In this document: positions 8,866 through 17,013 of the stretch, piece after piece | How positions within the stretch are numbered: the first letter of the stretch is position 1 | Layout of the letters: the number at the start of each line of letters is the position of its first letter | Assembly: GCF_900177735.1 (NCBI RefSeq) | Contig: NZ_FXBB01000008.1 | Coordinates: forward strand, 1 to 64,000 | DNA: 64,000 nt | DNA from: Dethiosulfovibrio salsuginis | Lineage (GTDB): Bacteria > Synergistota > Synergistia > Synergistales > Dethiosulfovibrionaceae | Direction of reading: 5' to 3' | Position numbers and translations under genes: made by a program | Notes under the pieces: model-generated | Told to the model about the DNA's origin: nothing | The model's input: only the letters and a program-made list of their open reading frames with translations | The model's database searches: none

Positions 8866-9408
8866 CTAGTGACTTCCCCATCTGGTCTCCTCGAAATCGG
8901 GCCAGATGGACGATACGCAGGTGTCTTTATATTTTCGACCTCTGTACACGTCCAGAATTGTGAACTTTATCCACGTAGGTTTCACCACGTAGGGAAAGGA
9001 TATTCGCTGAGTTCCCCTCTGGTCCTTCAACTGGACCTCCATAACCACCCCGCAGGAGGTCTCTATTCTCGCCCTTTTCACCCTGTTGTTATCAAGAAAG
9101 GCCTTCTCGCTTTTGACGTAGCCGTTCTCTACAACCATGGATTTGAGGGCGTAGGGATTGCCCCACTCCATGAGGATATACTCTCCTATGCCGTCTCCCG
9201 GGACTCCCTCGCACCACGTGGTCTGTCCTGTGGGGTTGAGCAGATTTTCCGGGCCGTAGGTGAATTTCCCCTGGGGAGACAGAACGGAGGAGACGCAGAA
9301 CCTGTATCCATCCACGAGCTCGGTGTATATGGCCTCACTGCACTTTCCCCACGATGGACCTGCCGCTAGGATCAGGGATATCGCCAGAGCTGTGATTCTC
9401 GTTTTCAT
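8866..9408 (-). CDS. Exported NADase-type glycan-binding domain protein
   Basis: A 180-residue protein with a signal peptide (about 1-21) and one discoidin-like domain. The pattern [19 protein letters not shown], then a V/I-x-N-G-Y-x-K-S segment and a closing [19 protein letters not shown], fits the NADase-type glycan-binding domain, a carbohydrate-recognition fold. Four cysteines (in the mature part) may form disulphides. It therefore probably acts outside the membrane, binding a cell-surface or envelope glycan; the ligand is unknown. Its ATG overlaps the end of the upstream chemoreceptor gene, with the ribosome binding site inside that gene, so the two are co-transcribed. Confidence 0.75.
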   Translation of the reverse strand: MKTRITALAISLILAAGPSWGKCSEAIYTELVDGYRFCVSSVLSPQGKFTYGPENLLNPTGQTTWCEGVPGDGIGEYILMEWGNPYALKSMVVENGYVKSEKAFLDNNRVKRARIETSCGVVMEVQLKDQRGTQRISFPYVVKPTWIKFTILDVYRGRKYKDTCVSSIWPDFEETRWGSH

Positions 9409-11546
9409 CTCTTCACCTCCAGGCTTTGATTGTCGATTCTTTCTACCTTGAACGCCCCTATCTGTAGCCTCAGTGTCCCCGAAAGGATCGACAGGTCCTC
9501 CGCCCCTAGAGCGACCCTCTCTGCGGAGGTGCTGACCTCGGTCATCTGAGTCCGAATTACGTCCACCGATCCAGCCGCAGCCGCCACTTGGGAGGCTATG
9601 TTCTGGACCGCCGAGGCTATCTCCTCGCTGGACGCCGACTGTTCCTCCGATACCGCAGCCAGATCGTGGATGGCCATGGTTATGTCCGATATCTCCTCCA
9701 TCATGGCCCTGATGGTCTCGATGGTCTCGTCGGCCAGGTCGCTGGACTGTCTGGATCTGGTGGCGTTACTCTCCGAGGACAGGGCAATCCTGTCCAGGTC
9801 GTCGGTTATCTCCCCAGCCAGGTCGGCTATCTTACGGGCCGATACGTTGCTGCTCTCCGCCAGCTTTCTCACCTCGTCGGCGACGACGGCGAACCCTCGG
9901 CCAGCCTCTCCCGCCCTTGCCGCCTCAATGGCTGCGTTTAGAGCCAGCAGGTTGGTCTGGTCGGCGATGGTCCCTATCTCCTGGACGAAGCTCTGAATCT
10001 CTCTGGCCCTGTCGCTGAGTCCTTTGACCTCACCTGCGGCGATCTCCGATCCTTCTGCCACAGCCTTTATGCTTCTAGCCACCTTTTCCGCCGCCTCGGC
10101 GCCGCTCTCCCCTGCTGCCTTTGCCCTGTCCGCATCGGAGGCCATCTCGACGTTTTTCCTGGAGGAAGATTGGGCCCCGCTTGCGACCTCCTCAACGCTG
10201 GCGTTGATCTCCTCGCTGGCGGTCGCCAGGCTCTCTACCTGGAAGGATATGTCGTTGACACCAGCCCGAGACTCCTCGACTCCGGCGTTGGACTCCTCCG
10301 CCAGGGCGGCGAACTCTTCGGCGGTCGTGCCGAGTTTTTCCGCCGCTGAGGCTATGGCCCTGACCGCTTCCCTCTGGTTGGCGATCATGGCGGAAAAGGC
10401 GTCGGCCATGATCCCTATTTCGTCTTGGGAGCGGACGTTAAAGTCCTCTCTCGTTATGGTCAGGTCTCCGTCTCTGGCCATAGAGGCCAGATGGACCACC
10501 CTTTTTATAGGCCTGACTACCTGTCTCACTATGAGCCACACAAGGACCGCTATTAAGAGAGCCCCCGCTAGAGACACGATGAGGGACAGGGTCATTACCC
10601 GTACCGACGAGGCCATTACCTCGTCCTCCCTGAGGACCACCCCAAGGCTCCAGGGCGTATCGGTTCCTATGACCTGGATCGGTGCGAAGGCCTTCAGGGT
10701 GTTTTGGCCCAGCGACTGGGACCAGGCGACCTCCAGAAAGGACTCTCCCGACTGGATTCTTCTAAGCGTGGCAGCCCCGACCTCTCCCTTAAGCTCTCCG
10801 GCTATCTCGCCGATCCTTGCCTTATCCGGGTGGCTGGCTAAGGTTCCGGTGTAGGACATCAGCCTTCCAAATCCCGTCTCGTAGAGTTTCATCTCGCCGA
10901 TAATCCCGTCGATAGGGGCCATGTCCAGATCCACCCCCACCACACCAATCCTCCTCCCCTCCGCCTCAAGGGGAATAACAAGGCTGAGAACGACCTCGTT
11001 TATCTGACCGTAGAAATAGGGCTCTGTGAGGCTGGCTTTGCCGCCGTTCAGCGGAACGAAATACCAATCGTTATCATCTCCACGGCCGTAGCCAGCGAGA
11101 ACTACCAGGAGTACACTACCCCCATCCCTGCACCAGTAGGGAACGAAACGTCCCGTCCCGTCGTGTCCTTCGGCTCCTGCGAATTAGCTGTCTCTGCCGT
11201 CGAATGAGTTGGGCTCCCAGCAGCCCCAAATCCCGTTGAAGTTGGGGTTTCCCCGGAGGGTCTGAGCCATGATGCGGTTTACCTCGTCTCTGTCCAGTCT
11301 CCCCGATTCCCTCATTCCGTTGATTATGTTGGCCATTCCTCTGGTGGCCTCCATGGCCATCTCCAGTTCAACCCTGATCTGGTTGGCGTATTCCCTGGAC
11401 ATGGAGAGAGCCAGTTTGTGAGCCTGCTCCAGACTCTCTTTGCGGTTCATGTACGTCGAGATCCCCACCACCACCGCCAGAACCAGCAACACCGACGCTA
11501 AAATCAGCGCCGTTATCTTGCACTGTAGACCTGCTTTGCATCTCAC
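9405..11546 (-). pseudogene. Methyl-accepting chemotaxis protein with one in-frame stop
   Basis: One 714-codon frame from GTG 11546 (GGGAG upstream) to the stop at 9405, broken only by TAA at 11184-11186 (codon 121). Before it: TM1 and the first part of a dCache sensor ending GCWEPNSFDGRDS. After it the sensor goes on in the same frame ([17 protein letters not shown] ... LTEPYFYGQ), then TM2, HAMP and a full signalling domain with [18 protein letters not shown] sense codon, perhaps Tyr, is expected at this place between the FDG and HD-TGRF motifs. Translation could restart only at a later site, giving a receptor with half a sensor. Either a recent nonsense mutation or a sequencing error. Confidence 0.85.
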
Positions 11547-11748
11547 ATTTGACAGCTCCCTTCATGGTCCAAGGTGTTTCACATATTTGAAGTGTTTAGT
11601 CTCGTAGGTCAATGATACACTATTTTCTTTTGAGAAAAAAAGTCTGGGGCCTCCCAAAAGGCTGGTTATTGGTTGTCATGTTTCTTCTTGGTCTATAACG
11701 ACGCTCCTTTAGGGTGTTAGAATGTCCCTATGAGAGGAGTGATCGTTC

Positions 11749-12267
11749 ATGTCCAAGGAAATTCTCAGGATAAAGGCGGAAACGCCGACCCAGCTTTACA
11801 ACTACGTAAACGCCAAACTTATCGGTTTGATCTGCGAAGAGCCGGACCCTCTGGCAAACCTAGCCAACGCCGCGGCTCTGCTCTATTTGCTTCTGGACGA
11901 CCTGAACTGGGCGGGTTTCTACCTGATGAGGGAGAGTGAAAATGCCCTGGTGTTGGGGCCATTTCAGGGGAAACCGGCCTGTACCCGCATCCCCCTGGAC
12001 AAAGGCGTCTGCGGCGCCGCAGCCCGAACGGGGGAAATTCAGATCGTGCCGGACGTGCACCTTTTCCCGGGGCACATCGCCTGCGACGGGGCCTCTGCCT
12101 CGGAGATCGTTATCCCTCTGATACGAGAGGGCCGAGTCCTTGGGGTTCTGGATCTGGATAGCCCTACCAAAGGGCGTTTTTCTGCGGAGGATGGGCAAGG
12201 ACTTTCAAGTTTCGTCGAGACTCTCCATAGGTATGTTGCCTGGGATGAGCTCTTCGCTGGACGGTAG
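11749..12267 (+). CDS. msrC: Free methionine-(R)-sulfoxide reductase (GAF-domain fRMsr)
   Basis: A 172-residue GAF-fold enzyme of the cytoplasm that reduces free Met-R-sulfoxide, repairing oxidised methionine. The three family cysteines are present: Cys78 (KPACTRI), Cys88 (KGVCGAA) and Cys112 (GHIACDGAS), along with NWAGFYL, LGPFQGKPAC and SEIVIPL. Length is normal. It starts a plus-strand unit of two genes with the DJ-1 protein gene (11-bp gap), a pairing that suggests a small stress-repair operon. Confidence 0.93.
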   Translation: MSKEILRIKAETPTQLYNYVNAKLIGLICEEPDPLANLANAAALLYLLLDDLNWAGFYLMRESENALVLGPFQGKPACTRIPLDKGVCGAAARTGEIQIVPDVHLFPGHIACDGASASEIVIPLIREGRVLGVLDLDSPTKGRFSAEDGQGLSSFVETLHRYVAWDELFAGR

Positions 12268-12277
12268 GAGGGATAAC

Positions 12278-12826
12278 ATGATCGAGGTTGCGGTTTTTCT
12301 TATAGACGGTTTCGAGGAAACAGAGGCCCTCACGACGGTGGACATACTTCGTAGGGGGGATGTTGGCGTGACCATGACGTCACTCAACGGAGGGACGACG
12401 GTGAAGGGCAAGCACGGTGTGTCTGTACTGGCGGACGCCCTTTTCGACGACGTGGTTGACCGTCCTTTCGACATGCTGGTGGTTCCCGGCGGGACTGTGG
12501 CCTACACCGAGCACCAGGGCCTTTTAGACCTCGTGGTCCGTTACGACTCGGAGGGCAAAAAGTTGGCCGCTATCTGCGCCGCCCCTGCGGTCTTCGGCAA
12601 GGCCGGAATCCTGGAGGGACGGAAAGCGGTCTGCTATCCCGGCATGGAATCGTGGCTGACCGGGGCGACCATAGGGTCGGAGACGGTGGAGACCGACTGC
12701 CACATCACCACCGCCAAGGGCCCCGCCATTACCCCTTTCTTCGCCCTGAGGCTCCTGGAGATTCTGAGGGGAAAGGAAGTTGCGGAGCAGGTCTCAAGGG
12801 CATTTTTGATCCCCATGGTCCGGTGA
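12278..12826 (+). CDS. DJ-1/PfpI family protein
   Basis: A 182-residue protein of the ThiJ/DJ-1 class. The nucleophile elbow is AAIC100AAPAVF and an N-terminal acidic residue sits in GFEETEA, the standard DJ-1 pair. Family members act as glyoxalase III/deglycase-like or redox-sensing proteins; the exact reaction is not settled by sequence. ATG 12278 is chosen because AGGAGG lies just upstream; a longer frame upstream overlaps the reductase gene and is not needed. Co-transcribed with msrC. Confidence 0.9.
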   Translation: MIEVAVFLIDGFEETEALTTVDILRRGDVGVTMTSLNGGTTVKGKHGVSVLADALFDDVVDRPFDMLVVPGGTVAYTEHQGLLDLVVRYDSEGKKLAAICAAPAVFGKAGILEGRKAVCYPGMESWLTGATIGSETVETDCHITTAKGPAITPFFALRLLEILRGKEVAEQVSRAFLIPMVR

Positions 12827-13103
12827 GGTTTCATAGCGCCAAGGGCGTTTTCATAGCTGGTAACCTAGCAACCTAAATAAGGTCTTTTATTCATGGTAAG
12901 CATTCAAAACACAACTCTCTCTCCTTGTTGTTTAATGCTTCAGCTCTGACCTCCACTCTTTTGTCAAATAAAAAGCCTCAATCAAATATTTTTTAAACCC
13001 TTAAGGCACCAAAAAAAGCAAAGAATAATTGATTTTGATAGGAGTTTGGGTTAAAACTACTAAGTTACCAGCTATGAGGGCGTTTTTAGAGGAGATACCA
13101 AAG

Positions 13104-13847
13104 ATGATGAATTTTATTAAACTCGACGCCCTCAAGCAAAAACTTGATTCCTATCGTCCACTGTTGCCGGAAATAGTCTCTAATTTACACGACGATCTAG
13201 TCCTTCGGTGGACTTACCATTCCAACGCCATCGAGGGTAACACCCTCACGCTGAAGGAGACCAAAGTGGCTTTGGAGGGGATAACGGTCGGGGGAAAAAC
13301 CATTCGGGAACACTTTGAAGTGATCAACCACAGAGAGGCGATCTTTTTTGTGGAGGATCTGGTAAGAAAACGGGAACCGTTGTCGGAACGGCAAATAAAG
13401 TCGATTCATCAACTGATCCTGAAAAATATCGACGATAAAAATGCCGGCGTCTACAGAAAGACGAACGTCATAATATCCGGTGCCGACCATGTACCCCCTG
13501 ATGCCCTTTGTGTGGAAAGCGAGATGGAGGGCTTTATCCAGTGGTATCGGACCGAGGGTCTCGCTCTTCACCCAGTGGAGCGGGCCGCCCGTGTACACGG
13601 TGAGTTCGTCAAAATCCATCCTTTCGTGGATGGCAACGGTAGAACGTCAAGGCTGATTATGAATCTAGAGCTAATGAAAAGCGGATTCCCTCCAATCGTT
13701 TTACCTGTGGAGAGGCGACTGGAATATTACGAGGCTTTGGACTTGGCTCACACCAAGGGCAATTACGAGCCTTTTTGGGGGTTAATCTCAGAGCTTGCGG
13801 AAGCAGGGTTTGAGCCCTACTGGTTTGTGTTGAGAGTAGCCCCATGA
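13104..13847 (+). CDS. Fic-domain protein (AMPylase family, self-inhibited class)
   Basis: About 247 residues. The active-site motif HPFVDGNGRTSR is complete, with the catalytic His about residue 172, so the protein can probably transfer AMP or a related group to a target. The N-terminal helix SNAIEGN carries the S/T-x-x-x-E-G/N inhibitory motif typical of class II Fic enzymes, whose Glu blocks the ATP site. A partial C-terminal helical region follows; there is no separate DNA-binding domain. ATG 13104 has GGAG at suitable distance; ATG 13107 and a longer start at 13074 are possible. The 277-bp gap before it is clearly A/T-rich and holds no gene I can support, which fits an acquired gene. Confidence 0.9.
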   Translation: MMNFIKLDALKQKLDSYRPLLPEIVSNLHDDLVLRWTYHSNAIEGNTLTLKETKVALEGITVGGKTIREHFEVINHREAIFFVEDLVRKREPLSERQIKSIHQLILKNIDDKNAGVYRKTNVIISGADHVPPDALCVESEMEGFIQWYRTEGLALHPVERAARVHGEFVKIHPFVDGNGRTSRLIMNLELMKSGFPPIVLPVERRLEYYEALDLAHTKGNYEPFWGLISELAEAGFEPYWFVLRVAP

Positions 13848-13848
13848 G

Positions 13849-13894
13849 CATAGCACAAAGGCCTTGGAGCCACGTCCAGGGCCTTTGTGCTATG
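13849..13894. other. Perfect palindrome between fic and hicB
   Basis: CATAGCACAAAGGCC (13849-13863) and its exact complement at 13880-13894 form a 15-bp stem right after the fic stop and before the convergent hicB end. There is no T tract on either side, so it may act with Rho or as an RNA 3' end stabiliser. Confidence 0.6.
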
Positions 13895-13903
13895 GTTCAG
13901 CGG

Positions 13904-14317
13904 TTAGGGTGTCTTTTCGTCTATGCCTAGATGTCTTTTTAACCCAGCCTGGAGTATGTGGGAATAGTTAACGCCCTTTTCTTTTGCGATCTTGTCGAGC
14001 CAAAAGGGTATGGTGAGGGTCTTCTTAACCGAGCTCTGCATGACCTTTTCCCTGATAATAGGCATCCAGGTGGTTATTAAAACCGACGTTTGATCTTTCT
14101 CCAGATTAATGTCCCTTATTTTGGATGCCGCCGGTATGGGGTCGCCGTCCTCGATCATACAGAAGAGGTGCCCTCCGAGGGCCTCTTTCGCCATTTCTAT
14201 GGCATCTTCCTCGTCGTCGCCACAGGAGACGCATCCAGGGAGATCGGGGAAAAACACCCCGATTCCTCCGTCGTCGTAGAACTCGAAGATAGCGGGATAG
14301 GTATAGCTTTCTTTCAT
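13904..14317 (-). CDS. hicB: HicB-family antitoxin
   Basis: A 137-residue HicB: degenerate RNase H-like N-terminal domain (YPAIFEFYDDGGIGVFFPDLPGC ... EEDAIEMAKEAL) and a C-terminal ribbon-helix-helix-like segment (KKTLTIPFWLDKIAKEKG, then ALKRHLG type ending). HicB proteins bind HicA toxin and repress their operon. ATG 14317 has AGGAGG nearby. The upstream hicA is broken, so this antitoxin is an orphan in this locus; it may still repress its promoter or neutralise other HicA toxins. Confidence 0.88.
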   Translation of the reverse strand: MKESYTYPAIFEFYDDGGIGVFFPDLPGCVSCGDDEEDAIEMAKEALGGHLFCMIEDGDPIPAASKIRDINLEKDQTSVLITTWMPIIREKVMQSSVKKTLTIPFWLDKIAKEKGVNYSHILQAGLKRHLGIDEKTP

Positions 14318-14338
14318 TTTAGATGCCTCCTTTTTGCG

Positions 14339-14490
14339 TTAAAATTTTAAGCCAGATTGTTTTTCTATGCTTTTAAGAGTGCCCTTTTTTAGGTCTTTAT
14401 TGGGATGCGGCACGGTCATTTTGCCTTTTTTAGGGTCCACCCATCTCTTTCGAGCAGTTTGATAATTTCCCTCGATGAGTAGCTTCTCAA
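14339..14490 (-). pseudogene. hicA: HicA mRNA interferase toxin, internally deleted and frameshifted
   Basis: From TTG 14490 (AGGAGG seven bases upstream) the frame reads RSYSSREIIKLLERDGW, the HicA N-terminus, and then leaves frame. A second frame carries the rest: WVDPKKGKMTVPHPNKDLKK, then GTLKSIEKQSGLKF and a stop 22 bases before hicB. The missing centre is the G-S-H-H/R segment with the catalytic His. The junction is a single TGGGTGG; both Asp-Gly-Trp and Trp-Val-Asp codons can contain TGGGTGG, so deletion between two 7-bp direct repeats explains both the loss and the frame change. Toxin activity must be gone. Too short to show as a single ORF. Confidence 0.85.
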
Positions 14491-14565
14491 GACCGCACCT
14501 CCTATGAGGATATTTTAGTATGTGTTCATAGCACGTGTCAAGGTTTTGGCTGGCTAAATTAGGAA

Positions 14566-14780
14566 ATCTCTAAAAGGGACCTCTGAAACTCTAATCCTCG
14601 GAGAGGTCGTTCCGACGTAGCCCAGAGCCCGTATGCTCGACCGAAACAGGGCACAGGACGTGCCCTCCGAGGCGGTTCGTACGGAACAGGCAGGTTGAGT
14701 ATACGATTGGGCGAAACAGGGCGCAGGCGGAACGATCTCTCCGAGGGGACTCCAATGTGAGTTTGTAGAGGTTCTCTAAG
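14566..14780 (+). repeat. Dispersed palindromic repeat, copy B (short form)
   Basis: About 215 bp, with outer arm CTCGGAGAGGTCGTTCCG, inner arm CGTATGCTCGACC against GGTTGAGTATACG (two G.U-type pairs), one AGGAC-loop hairpin and 3' arm CGGAACGATCTCTCCGAG. Lacks the GGGGCGAC hairpin. Lies between the hicA remnant and the promoter of the aromatic operon. Confidence 0.9.
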
Positions 14781-14802
14781 GATGTTTCTCGCCCCACCCC
14801 CC

Positions 14803-14830
14803 TTGACAAATCCTCGAAACCCTGTAAAAT
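14803..14830 (+). promoter_or_regulatory. Sigma-70 type promoter of the aromatic operon
   Basis: Perfect -35 TTGACA at 14803-14808, 16-bp spacer, -10 TAAAAT at 14825-14830. It lies 56 bp upstream of the leader peptide start. Confidence 0.75.
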
Positions 14831-14885
14831 TCTTCGCCAACATACACCTGCACGGAGAGACCGTGGACGAAAGGAGTGAACCCCG

Positions 14886-15041
14886 ATGACCAAGGCAGCT
14901 ATCGGAACCCAGATCAGCTCTATGAACAGCTTTTATAGCTTTAGCGGCAGCCAGTGGCGTTATTACGTCAGTGGCTATGGTGTTTTGGAAATCCGTCATC
15001 GGGACCTGCCGCCGGGCGACCTCTTTGTGTTAGGGGTATAG
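14886..15041 (+). CDS. Aromatic-rich leader peptide of the aro operon attenuator
   Basis: A 51-codon ORF with a good ribosome site (AAAGGAGTG, 8 bases before ATG). Residues 16-31 read FYSFSGSQWRYYVSGY: seven aromatic codons (2 Phe, 4 Tyr, 1 Trp) in 16. It is followed 19 bases later by an intrinsic terminator and then by DAHP synthase, the first enzyme of aromatic synthesis. This is the layout of ribosome-mediated attenuation: scarcity of charged Phe, Tyr or Trp tRNA would stall the ribosome and prevent the terminator. The combination of all three amino acids fits control of the common pathway. No T-box signature is present. Confidence 0.8.
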   Translation: MTKAAIGTQISSMNSFYSFSGSQWRYYVSGYGVLEIRHRDLPPGDLFVLGV

Positions 15042-15059
15042 TACTCTAGGCGTACAGTA

Positions 15060-15101
15060 GGGCCGGAAACCGGATTTTCATCCGGGTCCGGTCCTTTTTT
15101 T
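15060..15101 (+). terminator. Attenuator terminator upstream of DAHP synthase
   Basis: Outer stem GGGCCGGA/TCCGGTCC (15060-15067 with 15087-15094, one G.U) stacked on inner stem CCGGAT/ATCCGG with a TTTC loop, followed by seven T. It ends 35 bp before the aroF start. GGACC near the end of the leader ORF could compete for the GGTCC arm. Confidence 0.85.
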
Positions 15102-15136
15102 GTATTTATTTTTTTGTGAGATAGGAGGATTTTGCC

Positions 15137-16174
15137 GTGATAGTAGTCCAGTTGAAAGACCATTGTTCGAGCCTCGATATAGCCAGGGTGTGCGATCATC
15201 AGGAGAGAAGGGGCGGTCAGGTCAGGGTGGTTTCCGGTCCTCAGGGGCCCTGCGTGGTGTCCGATGGCACTGGTGTCGATAAGTCACTGGGCCAGCTTCC
15301 TTCGGTCAAGTCGGTCTCCTCCACCAAGAGCTCCTACCCTATGGCGAGCCTGGAGGTCTTCGGGCCCCAGAAGCCCCTGGATCTGGGTCGGGGAATGAGC
15401 ATCGGCGGCGGCAAGATGGCTGTCATGGCAGGGCCCTGCTCGGTGGAGAGCCGGGAGCAGCTTCTTGAGACCGCCAAGGGCGTGGCGTCCTCCGGCGCAT
15501 CGGTCCTGAGAGGAGGGGCCTTCAAACCTCGATCCAACCCCTACTCCTTCCAGGGCATGGGGGTCCAGGGAATAGACCTGCTCAAAGAGGCCAGGGAGGA
15601 GACCGGATTGCCTATCGTCACCGAGGTGATGTCCCCCGAGGACGTAGAGTGGCTGGCCCCTCAGGTTGACATACTCCAGGTTGGGACCAGGAGCATGCAG
15701 AACTTCCCCCTTCTCAAGGCCCTTGGAAAGGTTCGCACACCGGTGTTGCTCAAGCGGGGGATGTCCGCCACGGTGGACGAGTGGCTCCAGGCGGCGGAGT
15801 ACATTCTGGCGGGAGGTAACTCCCGGGTCATTCTGTGCGAGAGGGGGATCAGGAGTTTCGACAAGAGCACCAGAAACACCTTGGACCTCAGCGTTATACC
15901 TCTGGTGAAGTCTATGAGCCACCTTCCGGTGATAGTCGACCCCAGCCACGCAACAGGCAGGAGGGATCTCGTGGCCCCTATGTGTATGGCAGCGCTGGCG
16001 GCTGGGGCGGACGGCCTTATCGTCGAGGTCCACTCAAGGCCCGAGGAGGCCCTCTGCGACGGTCCTCAGTCACTGGACCTTCCGGCCTTCGATCATCTCA
16101 TGGGACGGATCTCCCGACTTATGGAGGCCCTTGAGCCGGAGGCCACGCCGTGGAGCTTGAAGGTAGCCATGTAG
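15137..16174 (+). CDS. aroF: 3-deoxy-7-phosphoheptulonate (DAHP) synthase, type I beta
   Basis: Joins phosphoenolpyruvate and erythrose-4-phosphate, the entry step of the shikimate pathway. Residues 1-75 form a small ferredoxin-like N-terminal domain, as in the Thermotoga-type enzyme where it binds Tyr or Phe for feedback. The catalytic barrel follows with AGPCSVES, RGGAFKPRSNPYSFQG, LQVGTRSMQN, KRGMSATVDEW and the metal-binding DPSHATGRRD. GTG 15137 has AGGAGG eight bases upstream. First structural gene of the operon behind the leader/attenuator, so both transcription attenuation and protein feedback probably act here. Overlaps tyrA by 25 bp. Confidence 0.95.
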   Translation: MIVVQLKDHCSSLDIARVCDHQERRGGQVRVVSGPQGPCVVSDGTGVDKSLGQLPSVKSVSSTKSSYPMASLEVFGPQKPLDLGRGMSIGGGKMAVMAGPCSVESREQLLETAKGVASSGASVLRGGAFKPRSNPYSFQGMGVQGIDLLKEAREETGLPIVTEVMSPEDVEWLAPQVDILQVGTRSMQNFPLLKALGKVRTPVLLKRGMSATVDEWLQAAEYILAGGNSRVILCERGIRSFDKSTRNTLDLSVIPLVKSMSHLPVIVDPSHATGRRDLVAPMCMAALAAGADGLIVEVHSRPEEALCDGPQSLDLPAFDHLMGRISRLMEALEPEATPWSLKVAM

Positions 16175-17013
16175 GGATACTGGGGCTGGGGCTCATGGGA
16201 GGCTCCGTCGCGTCGGGGCTCTCCCGCTGGGGAAAGCTTAGGTCCCTCTCCGCCTGGGACGAGGACGGCCAGTCCCTGAAGTCAGCCCTCTCCATGGGTA
16301 TCATCTCAAGGGCCGCTGAATCCCTTGAGGACCTGATTCGCCTCTCGGAGGTGCTCATCCTGGCGGTTCCCATGGACCTCATGGTCCCCCTGTCTCGGCT
16401 GGGAGCTCCTCACGGTTCAGGTCTTAAGGCGGTTTTCGACATCTCCAGCGTAAGAGGGGATATCCATCAGGGCCTAGGGGAGATCTGGGGAGAGCCCCAC
16501 ATGGGATTTCACCCCATGGCTGGCTCGGAGAGGTCGGGCCTGGATAACTCCTCCTGGGAGATGTTAAGAGGGGCCACGGTGGCCCTGATCCCGGGAGAGG
16601 GCACAGGGCAGGAGGTTATCGCCACAGCCCACCGGTTGGCCCAGGCGCTGGACCTACGCCCTATGGAGATGACCTGGGAGGACCACGACAGGGCGGTCGC
16701 CTGGGTGAGCCACCTGCCGATGGTCCTCGCCACCGCCCTGTCCCTCGGCGCAGGTGAGGCGACGGAGGCTGTGGATCAAATACCCTATCTGGCCGCAGGG
16801 GGATTTCGGGACACCTCAAGGGTCGCTTGCTGTTCTCCCTGGCTTCTTCCACCGCTGTTGGAGCATAACGGCGAGCTTGGTCCAGCCATAGACAGGGCGA
16901 TAGAGATACTTAAGGAGATAAAGGATTGGGACCGCTCGACGGCGGTTCAAAGGACCTCTCAGGGCGCTTCCTGGAGGAATTACATAGTTGACGGACCAGG
17001 GAGGTCACGGTGA
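16150..17013 (+). CDS. tyrA: Prephenate dehydrogenase
   Basis: NAD-dependent oxidative decarboxylation of prephenate to 4-hydroxyphenylpyruvate, the tyrosine branch. The Rossmann motif is ILGLGLMGGSVA at the N-terminus; GFHPMAGSERSG contains the catalytic His region. 287 residues, a monofunctional TyrA without chorismate mutase or ACT domain, so feedback inhibition is not evident. GTG 16150 follows GGAGG and overlaps the end of aroF, indicating translational coupling; the next gene, aroA, starts at a TGATG junction. Confidence 0.92.
   Translation: MELEGSHVGILGLGLMGGSVASGLSRWGKLRSLSAWDEDGQSLKSALSMGIISRAAESLEDLIRLSEVLILAVPMDLMVPLSRLGAPHGSGLKAVFDISSVRGDIHQGLGEIWGEPHMGFHPMAGSERSGLDNSSWEMLRGATVALIPGEGTGQEVIATAHRLAQALDLRPMEMTWEDHDRAVAWVSHLPMVLATALSLGAGEATEAVDQIPYLAAGGFRDTSRVACCSPWLLPPLLEHNGELGPAIDRAIEILKEIKDWDRSTAVQRTSQGASWRNYIVDGPGRSR

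Noticed and set aside
4131-11186. Recoding of the two internal stops as special amino acids
   Set aside because: Both are TAA. Selenocysteine uses TGA and pyrrolysine TAG; no readthrough context is known for TAA here.
14874-15140. T-box control of the aromatic operon
   Set aside because: No AGGGTGGNACCGCG-type sequence or specifier loop; the leader peptide explains the terminator better.
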